From Fasciolopsis buskii (Eukaryota > Platyhelminthes > Trematoda > Plagiorchiida > Fasciolidae): a stretch of DNA of 64,000 nucleotides. The notes below the pieces were generated by a model. The model ran no database searches and was not told the DNA's origin. It worked only from the letters and a program-made list of their open reading frames with translations. Position numbers and translations under genes: made by a program. The stretch spans positions 393,071 to 457,070 of the forward strand of contig LUCM01000180.1 in assembly GCA_008360955.1 (NCBI GenBank), given 5' to 3'. How positions within the stretch are numbered: position 1 is the first letter of the stretch; each line of letters begins with the position of its first letter. Below are positions 22,820-35,300 of the stretch, in pieces.

Positions 22820-24740
22820 ATTGGGCAGTATCATCTATGGTCCCCAGCGATCGCTTGGAGAACCAAACTGCCAGTTTAACTTGGCCAGTAAGGGAAAATC
22901 CACTGGTTTGGATAATCTACGTTTTGGCATATCTAAAAACCTGAACTCATTTTCTACTTGCTAAGTACCTCCTAGAACAGCCTACAAAAAAGCGGACGTT
23001 TTGTTGGTATGCGCAACACATGTCCCAACCTAGAGCCAGAGGATCATGAGATTGACGGTGTCGAAAGCCGCTTTCAGGTTAGGAAAGAGGGATCTCGGGT
23101 CTTCGGAAGGTGCGCCCATGGTGTGACATTAGTCATAAAATGAATATGTGGACATTACAAGCAGAGCGAGTCGGAAACCGACTTGATTTTCTCGCATACA
23201 TCTTAGCCGAGCATTAGATGATCGGCAGAGGATAATGACCCCCAGCAATTTAGAGGTAATACAAACCGAAATAATTTACGTAATTTTCATAAGACGGCCT
23301 GCTTCCTTTCATGTAAATCGATGCAATCATTGATTGCCAATAGCCCTTTGGAAACTGCTTTCAAGCTAGTTTTTACCCTAGAAGTTTCGCTAACACATGT
23401 GAACACTTCTCCACTGGCGCTGAAGAAGGAGAAAGTCCATCTCGTCTAGCGGCCTTATGCGCTTTCAGAGAACCCATCCATTTACGACCTTCATTTCTGA
23501 TGGAAGACGGATGTCTAACTATCATTTTAATTGAACATGTGAATGTGAGGCATACAGCCGAACTGGGTCGGTCAAATTGCTTTGTGGAATGCTCTACCTA
23601 ACGCTCAAACCAACGCTGCTGACAGTAGGTCAGTTTGACATCAGGTCCCTAAATCAGTTTGCTTGCAATTGGCTTTCGTAGGCCAGTACTCCTGATAACT
23701 TATGGCAGGTTGCAACCATCATCGATGGAAACAACTTTTTTCACTTCACTAACCAATAACGGTCATGGTCATTTCTAACATTCTCACTCAGTTGACTTCT
23801 CAGTGCTTCACCCGTTAGATCTTATGTGACGTCCGAAAGAATAAATCTGCGATTATTCAACTGAGCAGTGTCAGCCCTTATGACCTGGAGTTTTCCTTGC
23901 GCACAGGGCTTCTTTGATTTCCTCCCAATACTCTATTGGATCGTGAACAATCTAACGTGGCGACTACTACGTAGAACACTCCGATGAAAACTCATTTTGG
24001 CGATTGTCATCCAGAAAAAATAGTCTAGATAGCATGGTTTTTATTGCTGCGTCCACAGACTGAAAGCTAAAAGAAACCAAGATGGGATCAAAGCGTGATC
24101 TAAGTCCTCGGTTGTGGACTAGAATGATTAATAATCTTTGATCAATTCACGTCACCGGTAAGGAATACCAATATGTATGATCTCTGTTCAGCCCCGTAGG
24201 GGCGAAGGACGGCTCTGATTGAGCTATATCACTTTTAACGGCTTATAACAGTGCCAGCCAGCGACAGTCTATGGTAGAATAAAGGTGAATGGGATCTGAA
24301 ATGTGTATCCTATAGGCCATTCTGGGAGCTAAAATCAACGACAGAGACCGCAATGTTGGGAGCAGGTAGGTCCAGGCAGAACTCGACTTTAACCTCAAGG
24401 GAGCTGTGATCTGTGAGAGAATACGCGGATGCATTGAACAGAAAACGAGGGTACTGACACTTATGGAACCATACAGACGAACTACACAACTGACTCTTAG
24501 CTGGGACCCAGCCTAACTCTGAATTCTCTGCTCTGGTGCTAAAATCAACCACGAGGTCGGCATGATACCGATGATATTGGATCACCTAGCACGCTTACAG
24601 AACCCGAGGTTGTATCTGGGTTTTGAAAAGTGACTTCATAGGGGGTCTGGTGTGCACTTTTGAAGACGCAATAGCTTGTCGCCATAAATCGATATGGTGT
24701 GTTCACTGAAGGTAGTCTAAAGAAGTGAACACCTAGGCTT
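22820..24740 (-). pseudogene. Endonuclease-RT ORF of non-LTR copy 2, palm deleted
   Basis: Endonuclease blocks: LGWVPAKSQLCSSS (family WIPVNSRLCAVR), SAYSLTDHSSLEVKVEFCLD (family SAYAPTDxSSxExKDEFYRD), VDFSSQ at about 24,315-24,335 where the catalytic GDFNAQ belongs, and near 24,100 CRSFWST-type sequence leading to EDLDHAL (family DSDHAL). RT blocks: SIYMKGSRPSYENY (family PIYKKGxRxxCENHRG), MRENQVGFR and NLKAAFDTVNLMILW (the first palm aspartate region). Within about 20 codons the sequence jumps to LGHVLRIPTKRPLF, which in an intact protein lies some 250 residues later. The missing part holds the YADD box and the thumb. The fragment TSGFSLTGQVKLAVW resembles the block before LPGWGPRD. Confidence 0.8.
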
Positions 24741-25390
24741 AGGCAACAAGTTCAACCTAATGCCTGCCAATCAATTACAGTTACCCAAAAATTAGTATAA
24801 CCAGTAGCAAAAATTGTGATACCATACATGATTCCAATATTGGAATAAAAAGCTTAGTACGATTCATCATAAGAAGTATGTCAAGACGTTCGGAAAAAGG
24901 CCATTCGCGACTTCTTTTCTTCGGCAAACCTAACCGCAGCCCTCGACTCAATAGTGGGATCCACCAGGCAGTACTATATTAACCCAGCAGAAGGAGCCCC
25001 ATCAATGCTTGCTCGATCCGATAAGCACCGTGGTCCTGGTTATCCTGCACGACGACCAATGGGGTGTGGGATTCACTCTGAAACTAATGGGAAGACAGTG
25101 CAAAGGATTCCCACAGCTAAGCCGGAGGATGGCTAGAATTTTCAGCCGAAAGCCCTTGGTTCCAAGCAAAACCTGTGTGCAAAGCAGCGGGGATTGACTG
25201 AATGGAGGTCTGTCAAGCACTCTCCTGCTCATATTTCGACTGAGTTGCCAGCTCAAACCAATTTCGTTCTTGAGGACCAAATGATTACTTGGTCAAACCT
25301 CTGCGGATTTTTAGCTTGCTGGCAGGGCTGAATCTTCTGCCTGAGATAATCCTTCGTCTCTGACTAGCAATATAATGGAGGCATGCTAGC
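22820..25390 (-). mobile_element. Non-LTR retrotransposon, dead copy 2 with RT deletion
   Basis: This is the same family and orientation as the copies at 11,961 and 49,729. It reads leftward: leader at about 24,760-25,390, endonuclease at 24,090-24,740, linker, partial RT at 23,040-23,340, and a C-terminal piece at 22,820-23,030. Leader blocks shared with the other copies are TCCTGCACGACGACCAATG at 25,043-25,061, GCCAGCTCAAA with GAGGACC at 25,242-25,279, and ATGGAGGCA near 25,378. The element is about 2.6 kb, shorter than copies 1 and 3, because of an internal deletion in the RT. Stops and frameshifts make it inactive. Confidence 0.8.
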
Positions 25391-25404
25391 TGCTACTCGA
25401 CGCC

Positions 25405-25530
25405 AACTTATAGTCTCATTTCAGGCTCGTTGGATGCGCCCTGCTGTTGGTCAACATCAGGTGGAATAACCATACAATGCTTCCACGAGTTCTTAATGTT
25501 GGATTGAGCTTAGATACTTCTGATGAATAA
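25405..25530 (+). repeat. SINE family A, degenerate copy
   Basis: GTTGGATGCGCCCTGCTG, GTGGAATAACCATACAATGC, TTCCACGAGTTCTTAATG, TTGGATTGAGC and GATGAATAATCTCGTG line up in order with the SINE A body and tail. The head is barely readable. It begins immediately after the 5' end of non-LTR copy 2, so the boundary between the two is approximate. Confidence 0.65.
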
Positions 25531-26249
25531 TCTCGTGTAAACCCTCACACGAAAGATTAATAAATCTTCTCTTGACAACGTATTTCGAGAAACCATGGTT
25601 TTGATGCTGCATGAATGAATGTACGTGTTATTTGGTCAAGATAGCCTCATGCAGCTGACAGTAGACAAACCAGATAAGCTTAATTGTCTGTCTTTCACGC
25701 CATGCATGAATTCGAGAACCCGGAAGTCGGTTACACGCATCGGAGTGCTTGATACTGATTAGATTAAACAACTCGCCGACGAAGATTGAATTTTTTTGTC
25801 ACCGTGAACTCGGGATCCGGCGATCCTGAGTGCAGATACTGTCAGACCCGGGCAGTACACTATTGGGCAGGTTTCCGAAGCCCGAGAACTAAGTATATCG
25901 CTGAAAGAAATTAAAATAGGTGCATGTATTATTACCATTATCACTACAACATATACAGGAAGAAGAAAACAAGAAACCACTGTTCGATCGGTGAAGTAAG
26001 TTTTATGGTCCAAGCTTATAATTCAACTTCAAAAATTGACCTCCATGATTGTCATCACCTGGCAGTTTGGGAACGTTACCTCAACTGAAGATGCTGCGTT
26101 GACGTTCCTGAAACCACTATGTAAGTTTGCTATGTGTTAGGCAAATTAAACACGTCCTTTATTCGTAGCCGGACAGATTAAGAAACATTATTGTTGACCA
26201 CCGGTTCTTAAAATGAATTTGTGAACTGCTAGTCTGGTAAAGTAACTTT
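25531..26249. other. No recognised gene
   Basis: I see no family here. The minus-strand frame at 25,759-26,013 contains a hydrophobic stretch (LLPVYVVVIMVIIHAPIL), but there is no supporting context. Confidence 0.45.
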
Positions 26250-26398
26250 GTCATGAAATAATTCACCAAGTGATATCATCGCTCAACTCACCATTAAGAA
26301 ACCATGCAAGCTCCGTACAGCTGTTTCATTCTTGTTAAGAATCATCAGCAGTGCATATCCATTGCCGTGTAGGCTCTGAGCGGCTTGTTGAACTTAAC
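26250..26398 (-). repeat. SINE family A, copy with internal deletion of the tRNA-like head
   Basis: On the plus strand the tail and body are clear: TCATGAAATAATTCACCAAG, TGATATCATCGCTCAACTC, ACAGCTGTTTCATTCTTG, ATCATCAGCAGTGCATATCC. The sequence then goes straight to GTGTAGGCTCTGAGCGG, which is the extreme 5' end of the element. About 75 bp covering boxes A and B is missing, while both termini remain. Confidence 0.8.
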
Positions 26399-26838
26399 CA
26401 CATGATGGCGTTGCACCTATCCGTCGCTGATTTGCACGGATATTTCAGGTGAAACTCATCAAATGCAAACAGCATGGGTGCTTGCATAGTCAACTTATTG
26501 TGAGTTCTTGGTGTGAGATTATCGTGGCAATTTGTGTCTAATTTCAGTTACTTGCTAGGTCCAGGCATTTTCCTAATGTATTCAGTAAATTCCGATGCAA
26601 TTACTACTAGAATGTAAACAGCACAGGTCTGAGACACATTAGCTGATCAATGTCGTTTACAGTCTGTTCGAAACAACTGTTGGAATATAAGCACACATTT
26701 CTTTTGCAGTTTGATGTACGTTGATAATAAATTGCTGGAGTTTTAAAGCCACGATCGGTGCCCATTGTATTGGACATCATGTTTATACATTAAGAACAGA
26801 TACTTAACAGGAATCGCATTATCCGGAATCTTCCAACG

Positions 26839-26922
26839 TATATCAGTGGCCAAGCTGTTGAAGCATACGTTATATTGAAGCGAAGCCGGATTTCATGCGT
26901 GGGTTCGAATCCCATCGGGCAA
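26839..26922 (+). repeat. tRNA-Ser-like element (SINE family D), copy 1
   Basis: A tRNA-like sequence with box A GTGGCCAAGCTG, a longer-than-usual stretch in the variable-arm position, and a well-kept T arm TGCGTGGGTTCGAATCCCA. It most resembles a serine tRNA. The acceptor ends (upstream TATATCA, downstream CGGGCAA) do not pair and there is no plausible anticodon loop, so this is a pseudo-tRNA or SINE head and not a functional tRNA gene. A related sequence lies at 44,257. Confidence 0.55.
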
Positions 26923-29329
26923 ATCTTTCCTATACTTAGAAGCGTTTTATATGACAAAAGAATGTTACGGGGTATTGGTTTTGCTGCATACGGCGTTAAT
27001 AAATTTGCTGTCTTCATAGTTCATCTAATTTCCTTCGCATTGCACGGGTGATCAAAAGCTTTTGTCAGACAGTGTATCCGATAGTTCAAAGGGAATCGTT
27101 TTATTAATTAGTGTTATAAAATACATGACATGCCCCTAACTAATCGGACAATTGCGCAACCGACAACTTTCACATGGTGTAATCATATCATGAGCATATC
27201 CAATTTAGGCAAACAGTATGTTAACTTTTCCGGCACACTAAACACACCATTCCTGGACTTTCCATCCTCACATCTCCGGTCAGTATCGAACAAACTGTTA
27301 TTGCTCAAACGTATAGATTTATGAACAGAGATGAATAAAATCGATCTGATCAAGCAACAAGTGGCCTATTTACATTCGAAAGGTTTTTGACCGTGCGGCA
27401 ATCGGAAACTATCCCCAAGTGATCGTAAATTTCTAACAATAGTCTGTTTATTGACTTTATTCAGGTGCGTATGTGCGCTAGTCCTTGTGTATGCACGGGG
27501 TAACACGTGTGCATACACACGTGTTTAGTCTCGTAGAACTTGTGCTCGGAAGCTTGCAGTTTGTGGGCACAGACGGTTTATACGATTTGAGAAGTCTATG
27601 ACAGATAAAAAATGACGGAGAGAAGAGGGAGGATCAGGGCAAAAAACGATATACCACGAAAGAGGACATGGAAAATGCGCACTTATGTGTCCACGTGACC
27701 ATATTTTCGTAAACAAATTCGTGATAGTCATAAAATGGTGTAGTAGCGGCAACCGCGCGGTATAAATAAATCTTGGTTTTGTCGTTCATTCGTAGAGATA
27801 TCAGTTGTTAATTAGGAACTATCAGATTGTATCAGAGAAATCGGCGATCGAAAGCCGTCCGTACCAATTGGCAGAAACAAAACGAAATTGGGAAACAAAT
27901 GAATTTGAGCGACCAGAAGCATTCTTGAAAAAAACGGTCGGGTCTTCACAGTCAGTTTTGATGTCTGAGGAGTATCATGTGAATATTTTATCATAATTGT
28001 GCAAGTGCTTCAGATTTCTAAAAATCTAGACCATGAAAAACTCGCATGGTAATCGGACATTTACAGCTAAACGGAATTGAATGTATCTGGAACAGAACAT
28101 TGGGCTAAGCATTGTGCATCCAAAATTTGAGGCCACAAGCAGGAAACGAGCAGGCGACCTTCGGCTTACATTTGTTACACGACGGTATTCCAAGTATGTT
28201 TGATTTTGACAACACATTAAACGATAACTAACCTACAAACATTGCTACAATCGTTATCATGACAATATTTCGACAAATAATGATTGCTGCAAATCCTCGC
28301 ATTTTGATAGAACACCAGAACAAGTTCACTCATTATAATTCATTAACATCGCATTATATGACAGTATACTACACAGAATTAGTGCGGTTGGGGTCGGTTA
28401 AGACAGAGAAAGATGCCGACAACACTCGTGATCCTCAAACAGGGTGAACATGTTTGAAGTCAGTTGTCTCTCGATTTGATGTCTGGTTACGGGAGCCATG
28501 TGGGCCATGAAAGCCATTCAGCGATCACAAATCGTTCTTGAGAAAAAAGACAGGGATTTTGCAGACAGACTGCGACGACATTCATCGTGCTTCAGACAGC
28601 AATTCGCTAAAATCCGACCCTCCACGGGAAGTGGAAATCTTTGTCCATGATGTGATTAGATTGCGCAGGTGTAAAGCCACGGCACCGTTGAATGACTTAA
28701 TCTTTACAGTTAGGCAGGATAATTTTCACGAGTGTTTCCACAAACATCTATTCGTGTGGCCGGTGTCGTTGTCCCACAGAAACAATTGAATGAAAACACA
28801 GGATCATTGTGTGGATTTGTTTGTGTGCGTGCTGCTGCTGACCATTTCGACTACGGGGTTTCAGCTCACGTTGTTCTACTTTGGTATTGCACACTCCAGA
28901 TTGCAAAGAGTGTGAATTTCATCCAAATGCACTGTCTCGCGTGCATATTGTCGTTCTCTCAAGCGCACTGGCATCACTCCCCGGGTGGTAACCATTGTTC
29001 GGAATATAGATGCGAAAAATATTTTCTGGATAGTGACTGACAGTTACCTCTGAGCGATATGGGGCAAAGAGTCACATTTAAATTCCAGGATATTCGAGGG
29101 ATTTCTTTACACAGACATGTTTTAGTTATATTTTAAGACGCAAATGCATGATTACAGCGGAAGGAGCATATCCCATAACCACTAGAGCTTATTACAGGAG
29201 AGAAGGGTAGCCGGAAACCATGACCCTGAATCTTGGAGTGGCACAGAACCAAACCAGATCTAATTAGGTCAGATATGGTAAGCCGCCGGGGAACGGAGAG
29301 AGTTGCCATGTACTACCAAGAGACTGGCA
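26923..29329. other. No recognised gene
   Basis: There are several hydrophilic open frames (27,805-27,996; 28,538-28,789; 28,732-29,040, all plus), none with a recognisable motif. The first is preceded by a weak acceptor (TTGTTAATTAG). Lengths are at chance level. No tRNA-like or retroelement sequence was found. Confidence 0.4.
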
Positions 29330-29392
29330 GATCTGGGAGTTGAACCTCTGACATTTTATTGACGGACGATTAATCCTTTTGGCCGCTTTTAT
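29330..29392 (-). repeat. Possible tRNA-like SINE head
   Basis: On the minus strand AGCGGCCAAAAGGATTAATC is followed by AGAGGTTCAACTCCCAG, spaced as boxes A and B of a tRNA. The sequence downstream on that strand (TGCCAGTCTCTTGGTAGTAC and on, to about 29,230) could be the body of a SINE. No second copy was found in this window, so the assignment is tentative. Confidence 0.35.
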
Positions 29393-32238
29393 TTGGATCA
29401 ATGAAACGAAATGGGCAACAGTTTTCAACGTGAAAATCGTCTACGACGTTTGGAATTCCACTGCGCCCATGTCCATCGTGCATACTCTGTTTTCTCGGCG
29501 CGTGGGATGTCTCGTTTAACTCCTTTTCAAGGCTACAGGAAAGACGAAGATAAGACGGACGCATTGTCCATTAGACGTCTTTTGTGTGCTCCACACACAG
29601 ACAGTAAGTGCTCCCACGGATAAACACTTTCTCAATAGCATTTCTATAGTTGCGATGCAATGTTATGCCCACGAATCATTGAAGTTGATCTGTTCATCAC
29701 CATATTCTATCACACCTAAAGATGGATCGATTTTGTGGGAAGTATGCATTCACATTTTCTCAAACCTGAGAGGTGGCAAATAGGGGTGAAGTGAGTAAAT
29801 ATCATTGAATATGTCGAGCTGTGTATTTTACTTCACACCTATACGAACCGAGTTGGTGATGAAACAGAACGGAGTTTTGCTGATAATTCCAAATCATGCA
29901 AAATACCCACGTTAGTCCCAAATAAATAACCAAATCATTCCATTGTCATTTTACTGAACAGTTATGGAAAAACTTGTCCATTTTGAAAAATTGTTTTTGG
30001 ATCATGTCAATACAGACTGCAACTGTCGCTTGAAACAAACCACCAACAATGCGTCCTGGTAACCAGTCATTTTGGAATAAACTAGTTGCGCGATTTGAGT
30101 TAATTTGTCCATCATTTGTGGCCGAGCGATGAGGAGACGATGGGGTTTGGGGGGAGGAAGCGGACATGATGGTACTGGAAGAAAAAGAAGACAAATTAAT
30201 GCTGCTTTCAAATTTTTTTTCCTTCCAGTTATCTAAATGACTCTATGCTTCTGACTGGGAAACAGTTAATCAAATTTATTTGAGCACTCATAGATCAGGC
30301 GTCCAACTCCGAAAACAATTTGGTTTTTTCGTCTGGAATCACAATTTACTCCAAAGAATCCCCTGCCTCACATCTGGTCCTACAATCAGGGTTCGTTACT
30401 CATAATTTTCTCCCTGCTTGAAGATCCGTCCCATTTGTCTTTGTCACTGCACAAGACAGATACGGAACAGCAACGTGAATGCCAATGTTTCCTACAGTCG
30501 ATTTGTAGTGAATTTATGCTCATGAACACGACAACCAGCAGTCGCGCACTCGCGCAACCATTCAGTCGTAGATAGTTGTTCAGAGTTGAATGTAACTGCC
30601 CAGTCCGAGAACTGGTTTTCCTAGGACCAGATGTAGTTTACAGTCTTGCCGCCCAAAATAAACGGGAAATCAGTTTTCCCCCGAAATGTTTTGACCTTAT
30701 GAGTTCTAAATATAACCAGTAAAATAACGAATATGGCCTAGAATGGCATAAAACTTGTTGCAAAATGACACTTATTTGTTAGAATAGGCAAGAATGTGAG
30801 GGAAGAAGAAAATTACTCAGTAAATTAATCTCACTTCGGTTGATAAGGGTTCAGCTGGTAGACGATTTCTAAATCTACTATGCATTATTTCATCGCTGAA
30901 AATTGTTACTGTTACTCGGAAGCAAAAGTGAAATGCAGTTAATACGCTGTGTACCCTTCAAGTGGGTTTGATGTGGACAAGAAATTTTGTGGCATTCCAT
31001 TTGGTTTGTCACTGATGAGCCTGCAGGGAGGAGTTTTCCCTAATAAATCTTAAGTATGTCTTTGTGACACCGGTTAGACGTATCTTCGAGGTCAACAACC
31101 GACTGAAGCACTCGTATTGACTGTTAACTTTACCCACCAGAAATCGTTAAATGGAATGCATAGTGTGGAGAGACGTAAATCTTCACTTTAACTTCAATGG
31201 CAGAACAAAAATTGTTGATCAAAGTATTTCTGATGCAGTTCATGTGACTGCAATTGATTTTCATCAATAGAAATTGTAAAATGCTGCTAACTGATAATGA
31301 TTAGCAGACTGTACCGCGATGAATAAATCACTAGGTGAAAGTGTGGACCCAACGATTGCTCAGAAACAGTCAGGATCTTTTTCCCGTCTAGAATCGGGTT
31401 GAAGAGTGGATTCAATGATCATAGGGTGGCTAATGACAAACTGGTAGGAGTGGTCAACGTACCCATCATTACTGCCTCCGAAGTTATGACTGATCGAATC
31501 GGTAGTCTTCTAGAACCCCGAACTCTTACAGATACTTGTATCAGTAGATTTTGAATGGTGAGTAGTCACGAGCAATCGGTAAGCCTAATGAAGCCGTTTT
31601 CTGCTAAAGAACTTGAATATGACAAAGGCAAATATGGTTTCTTCATAAAACTGAATGACCGATTCATAAATCTGGACCGAGGTAGGATGTGGACTATATT
31701 TGTATTTGTATGACTTCTATGGGCATATCCATTCATTTTTGGGAAAAATGTTAGTTCAATACTGTCACATTATGATTTCAAAGATCGTTGTGCAGAAACA
31801 TGTATAGAAAAATATGCTTACCCGAGAAGCGTCCAAAGAACTCAATGGGGTCATCACCTCTTCTTTTATCCGTAAAAAGAAGAGAAAATATAGGGCAACA
31901 AATACTGGTAGTCGTAACACCTGAAAATCCAGGACAGTATCTTGGGTTGATGCATCAGAAAAACAGTGTGCGGTGAACGAATGATGTCAACATTTATTGG
32001 GGACAAATCTCACACAAGAACCAGTGTATTTCAGCATGAGTAGCGACCGTCTCCGTAAAAAAGACGAACAAAGCGCAACTGATAATTATAAGTTTGGTTC
32101 ACAGAATTTTCAAAGATTACAGAACATTCGCCGAGAACAATAAGTATGGTCTACTAGGTCATTTCGATCCCATTTCCAGACTTTTGCATAGGAAAGACTG
32201 AAAGTGGGTAAACAAACATCATTTTCGTCAATTTTCAG
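29393..32238. other. No recognised gene
   Basis: Open frames at 29,411-29,623 (plus), 29,946-30,194 (minus, serine/proline rich) and 31,788-31,976 (plus) show no motif. No SINE A, B or hammerhead-like copy was seen. This is the longest stretch without even a repeat that I can name, together with 32,341-35,940. Confidence 0.4.
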
Positions 32239-32340
32239 GATGAACTGGAGACATCTGGTCAAGCCATTGTGACAAACAATACCAACGACGGTTACCGGCC
32301 AGTTTACCTGAAATCGAAAGGGAAATTCGGTATTACCTAG
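32239..32340 (+). CDS. Candidate terminal exon, unrecognised protein
   Basis: A 3' splice acceptor (TCGTCAATTTTCAG, ending at 32,238) is followed by 33 open codons and a TAG at 32,338-32,340. The peptide starts DELETSGQAIVTNNTNDGY and ends KGKFGIT. It is polar, like many protein C-termini. An AATAAA polyadenylation signal lies at 32,662-32,667, giving a 3' UTR of about 320 bases, which is reasonable. I do not recognise the protein and cannot point to the preceding exon. The frame is short enough to be chance, so the support is the combination of acceptor, frame and signal. Confidence 0.3.
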   Translation, partial: DELETSGQAIVTNNTNDGYRPVYLKSKGKFGIT

Positions 32341-35300
32341 TCCGACCCAGAAGTACTCAACAGAGAAACCAAATACTGGCCATTTTCTCGGTCCATTGTG
32401 ATGATGGTCAAGAGATCAAATTCAATAAGTTTCAACATGAAAGTTGTAGGTTTGAGTTCTCTTGCAGCCGGTCATTTCCCTCGCATTTCTGAAACTGATG
32501 TGCATTTGCAATTTAATTGGTGAATGCTCTACAAAGATACAGGCAAAGCCAATAAAAGACACCTTCCTCAATAATTCGAACAGTTCACTGACTACAATTT
32601 TTTTCGTCAAATTTCGCTGGTGGCGATCTATTGATAGTCATGGGTTACCAGCCCAGATTTGAATAAAAAAACGAATAAGGGAAATCGCATAAGTTATACT
32701 GGTACGAATCTTGTGAGCGAGTAAATTGAATACGTATCCTAGTGTGAATTTGGTCAATAGTAGAGTTCTCAGCAAATATACGTTGGTATACGTACCCCGG
32801 GGCATGACGGCTAGAACAGCCTGAAGCTACTAAACGGTGGTCAAAGGCTGGCAGATCACAAGAAAATCATGTGGATTTTGCTGCTCCCGTGAATAAACGT
32901 TTACCATGTACAATCTGAAAACTGTCACGTTGCAGTCATAAGTCCAAAGTTGGATGGATTTTTTCCCATCAGGTGCCTACTAGAACAATCACATATGGAA
33001 AATCACGGGAGGATGATCGGATAACAGAGGGCAAAACGTTTGAGCGGCAACTTGACTGGATCAGCGATAACGCATGGCCGCTCGATTTCTAGGGAGCAAG
33101 AAGCAAACCCAATGCAATGAAGCTTTCCGTTGCACTGCGGATATTTAAGAAAATGCCCAAATTAGTCACAGTGATTAGCTTCGTTCTGTTGATAACCTAA
33201 GTTCCCAGTGTCTATTCAGGAATAGAATGAAAAGGAAAAAAACATGATGCGAAACATGCCCACAGCCAATGCACCACTACTTTCACCGAACTAATGACAT
33301 CCGTCGAAGGTCACCAATATCCCCAGGTAAAAAAGCAACTTCCGGTGGTCACCATGGATCTATTTTGATGGGCGCTCCGATTTTCACTTGTGTCATCATC
33401 GGACCACGCCATGTTTGTGGTAAAGGGATTCGGCTATGATTCTCAAAACTCACCAAAAGAACAGGTCACCGAACAAACAACATGACTCCGCGAAACAAAC
33501 AAATTGATAGATTTCTATATACCACCTCATATCTAACATGATTGTCAAGTTCCGCATTTTCTTCCAATACACCTTACGCCGCTTTATGTTGCAGGGGACT
33601 CCGGTTACCTGTTAACTCGGTCCTACTGCGTTATTCTTTCAGTTGTCCTGACATTCTGTTGGACGCAATAATATTCTGGAACGGTAACATCTCTGAATTA
33701 TTCGCCACGGCAGGATTATCACTATCTACTTGATGTGAGTCAGGTGAACAGTTCACTTATTAGAATACTAGATTTCAATTTGTGCACATCTAAGTTGACC
33801 AGAACAGGCAGTTCATTTGGAGACTTATCAACACGGTCTTGTTGTCTGGCTTTATCTAGAACTTGTTCAGTCTACTTTGTCGCATCATTGTACAACTTGC
33901 ACTGCGGACGTTGCTGTTTCATCACTTTGTGGTCTGTTTCGTATGAGAGATCTGGATCTCTATCCAGCTAAATGCTGCTGATGTCAGCAGTTGAAAAAAA
34001 GCAACTTCTAACGAATTAATCTGCTTTTTTTATGCGGACGATGAAGCAGACAGATGACACTTCAGAGCAAAAGATTGGCTAGTCTGGGTGGTCTCTCAGT
34101 GGTAAAACTGCACAACACGAAACAGCCTAAATTAAGAAAAACGAAAATCTTAACCCGGAGAAGCGCATGGTTCGATATGAAATAGTAAGCCTGTAGTTCT
34201 GGAGTCCGGGTGTTCCTTTTCTCTTTTCGTTGGTGTCTCTCTGATGCTTCCTGTATCTCCGTATACAAAATTTCTCAAGTTAAACTTTTGAATAGCATCA
34301 ACAACATCAAAGCCACTTACTGGACTAACAACTGACTTAAAGCATTAGACGGCGGATCGCTCACTTAGTTAATCCGTGTCACTAACAGTTTATACCACAA
34401 TTTGTCCCAAATCAGGTGTGATGTGTTAGACAACCTTGAGAAGATTTCAACTCGCCTGCGAGGGGAGTTAACTGTATGTGATTGTGTTCGCTGACGGGAA
34501 AGCAATTTGGTAAATCCGTTAGCAAGAATGGTCGTCACCAAAGAAACCAGGTAACTACGTAAGTGATTTGCCTAAGTTTACTTAGGTTGGATGCATTAAA
34601 AAGGTGACAGATTCAGGGAAATTTAAGATGGCATTAATGAAATCACTCAGCTATATAAACGCAATTTCCCTGCACTGAGTTCATCGACCTAAAAAGAAAG
34701 CAGACAGAGTTTATACGAAACCTGATTACAGGCAAAAAGCAAATGAATTTTCCATTTCCCGTCATATCCACTTTCCCTTCCTAACTGAAAATCTTACGAT
34801 GAACACACGAACCCCGAATTAATTTAGTTATATTGTCGACATTCATATAAATTTTGAGGCAAACATAGACTTCAAACTAGTTGTTTAATAGGATTACTTA
34901 AGTTTCCGCATGATCCCCTTCGGAATGAACTTTGGTCCAGTTTTAGAGCAAAGGAAACTTTACTAGCCGAAGTCCACAATTTAACACACCTGTCAATCTG
35001 TGGCAAGCGTCTTAACCGGATTCCCATAGAACCAGTTTTAATCGGTGGGACGCTTCCTGTTCGGACCGGGGTTGGTGATTACGACAAGTACAAGATGACC
35101 GAGGTCAAGGTCAACTTCCGAGGATAGTCACGCGACAGACGTTGGTGGTTCTAGTCCGCATAATACATACGTACATCCAAACAGCATATAATTAAAGCAC
35201 ACCAAATCTGACGGAAGCAATTGAAGGGTCACCATGCCCTGCAGTCAGGTGAACAGTTCTATGGGAAATTTTGAAATGAGATGAAAAAGTGCATCGGTAT

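Noticed and set aside
25002..25280. Minus frame of 92 codons, and the similar frame at 52,515-52,790
   Set aside because: Both fall in the shared 5' leader of the non-LTR family. Their similarity is at DNA level and the frames do not correspond between copies, so I treat them as untranslated leader.
26839..26922. Functional tRNA-Ser gene
   Set aside because: The T arm is excellent, but the acceptor ends do not pair and no anticodon loop is readable. It is a pseudo-tRNA or SINE head.
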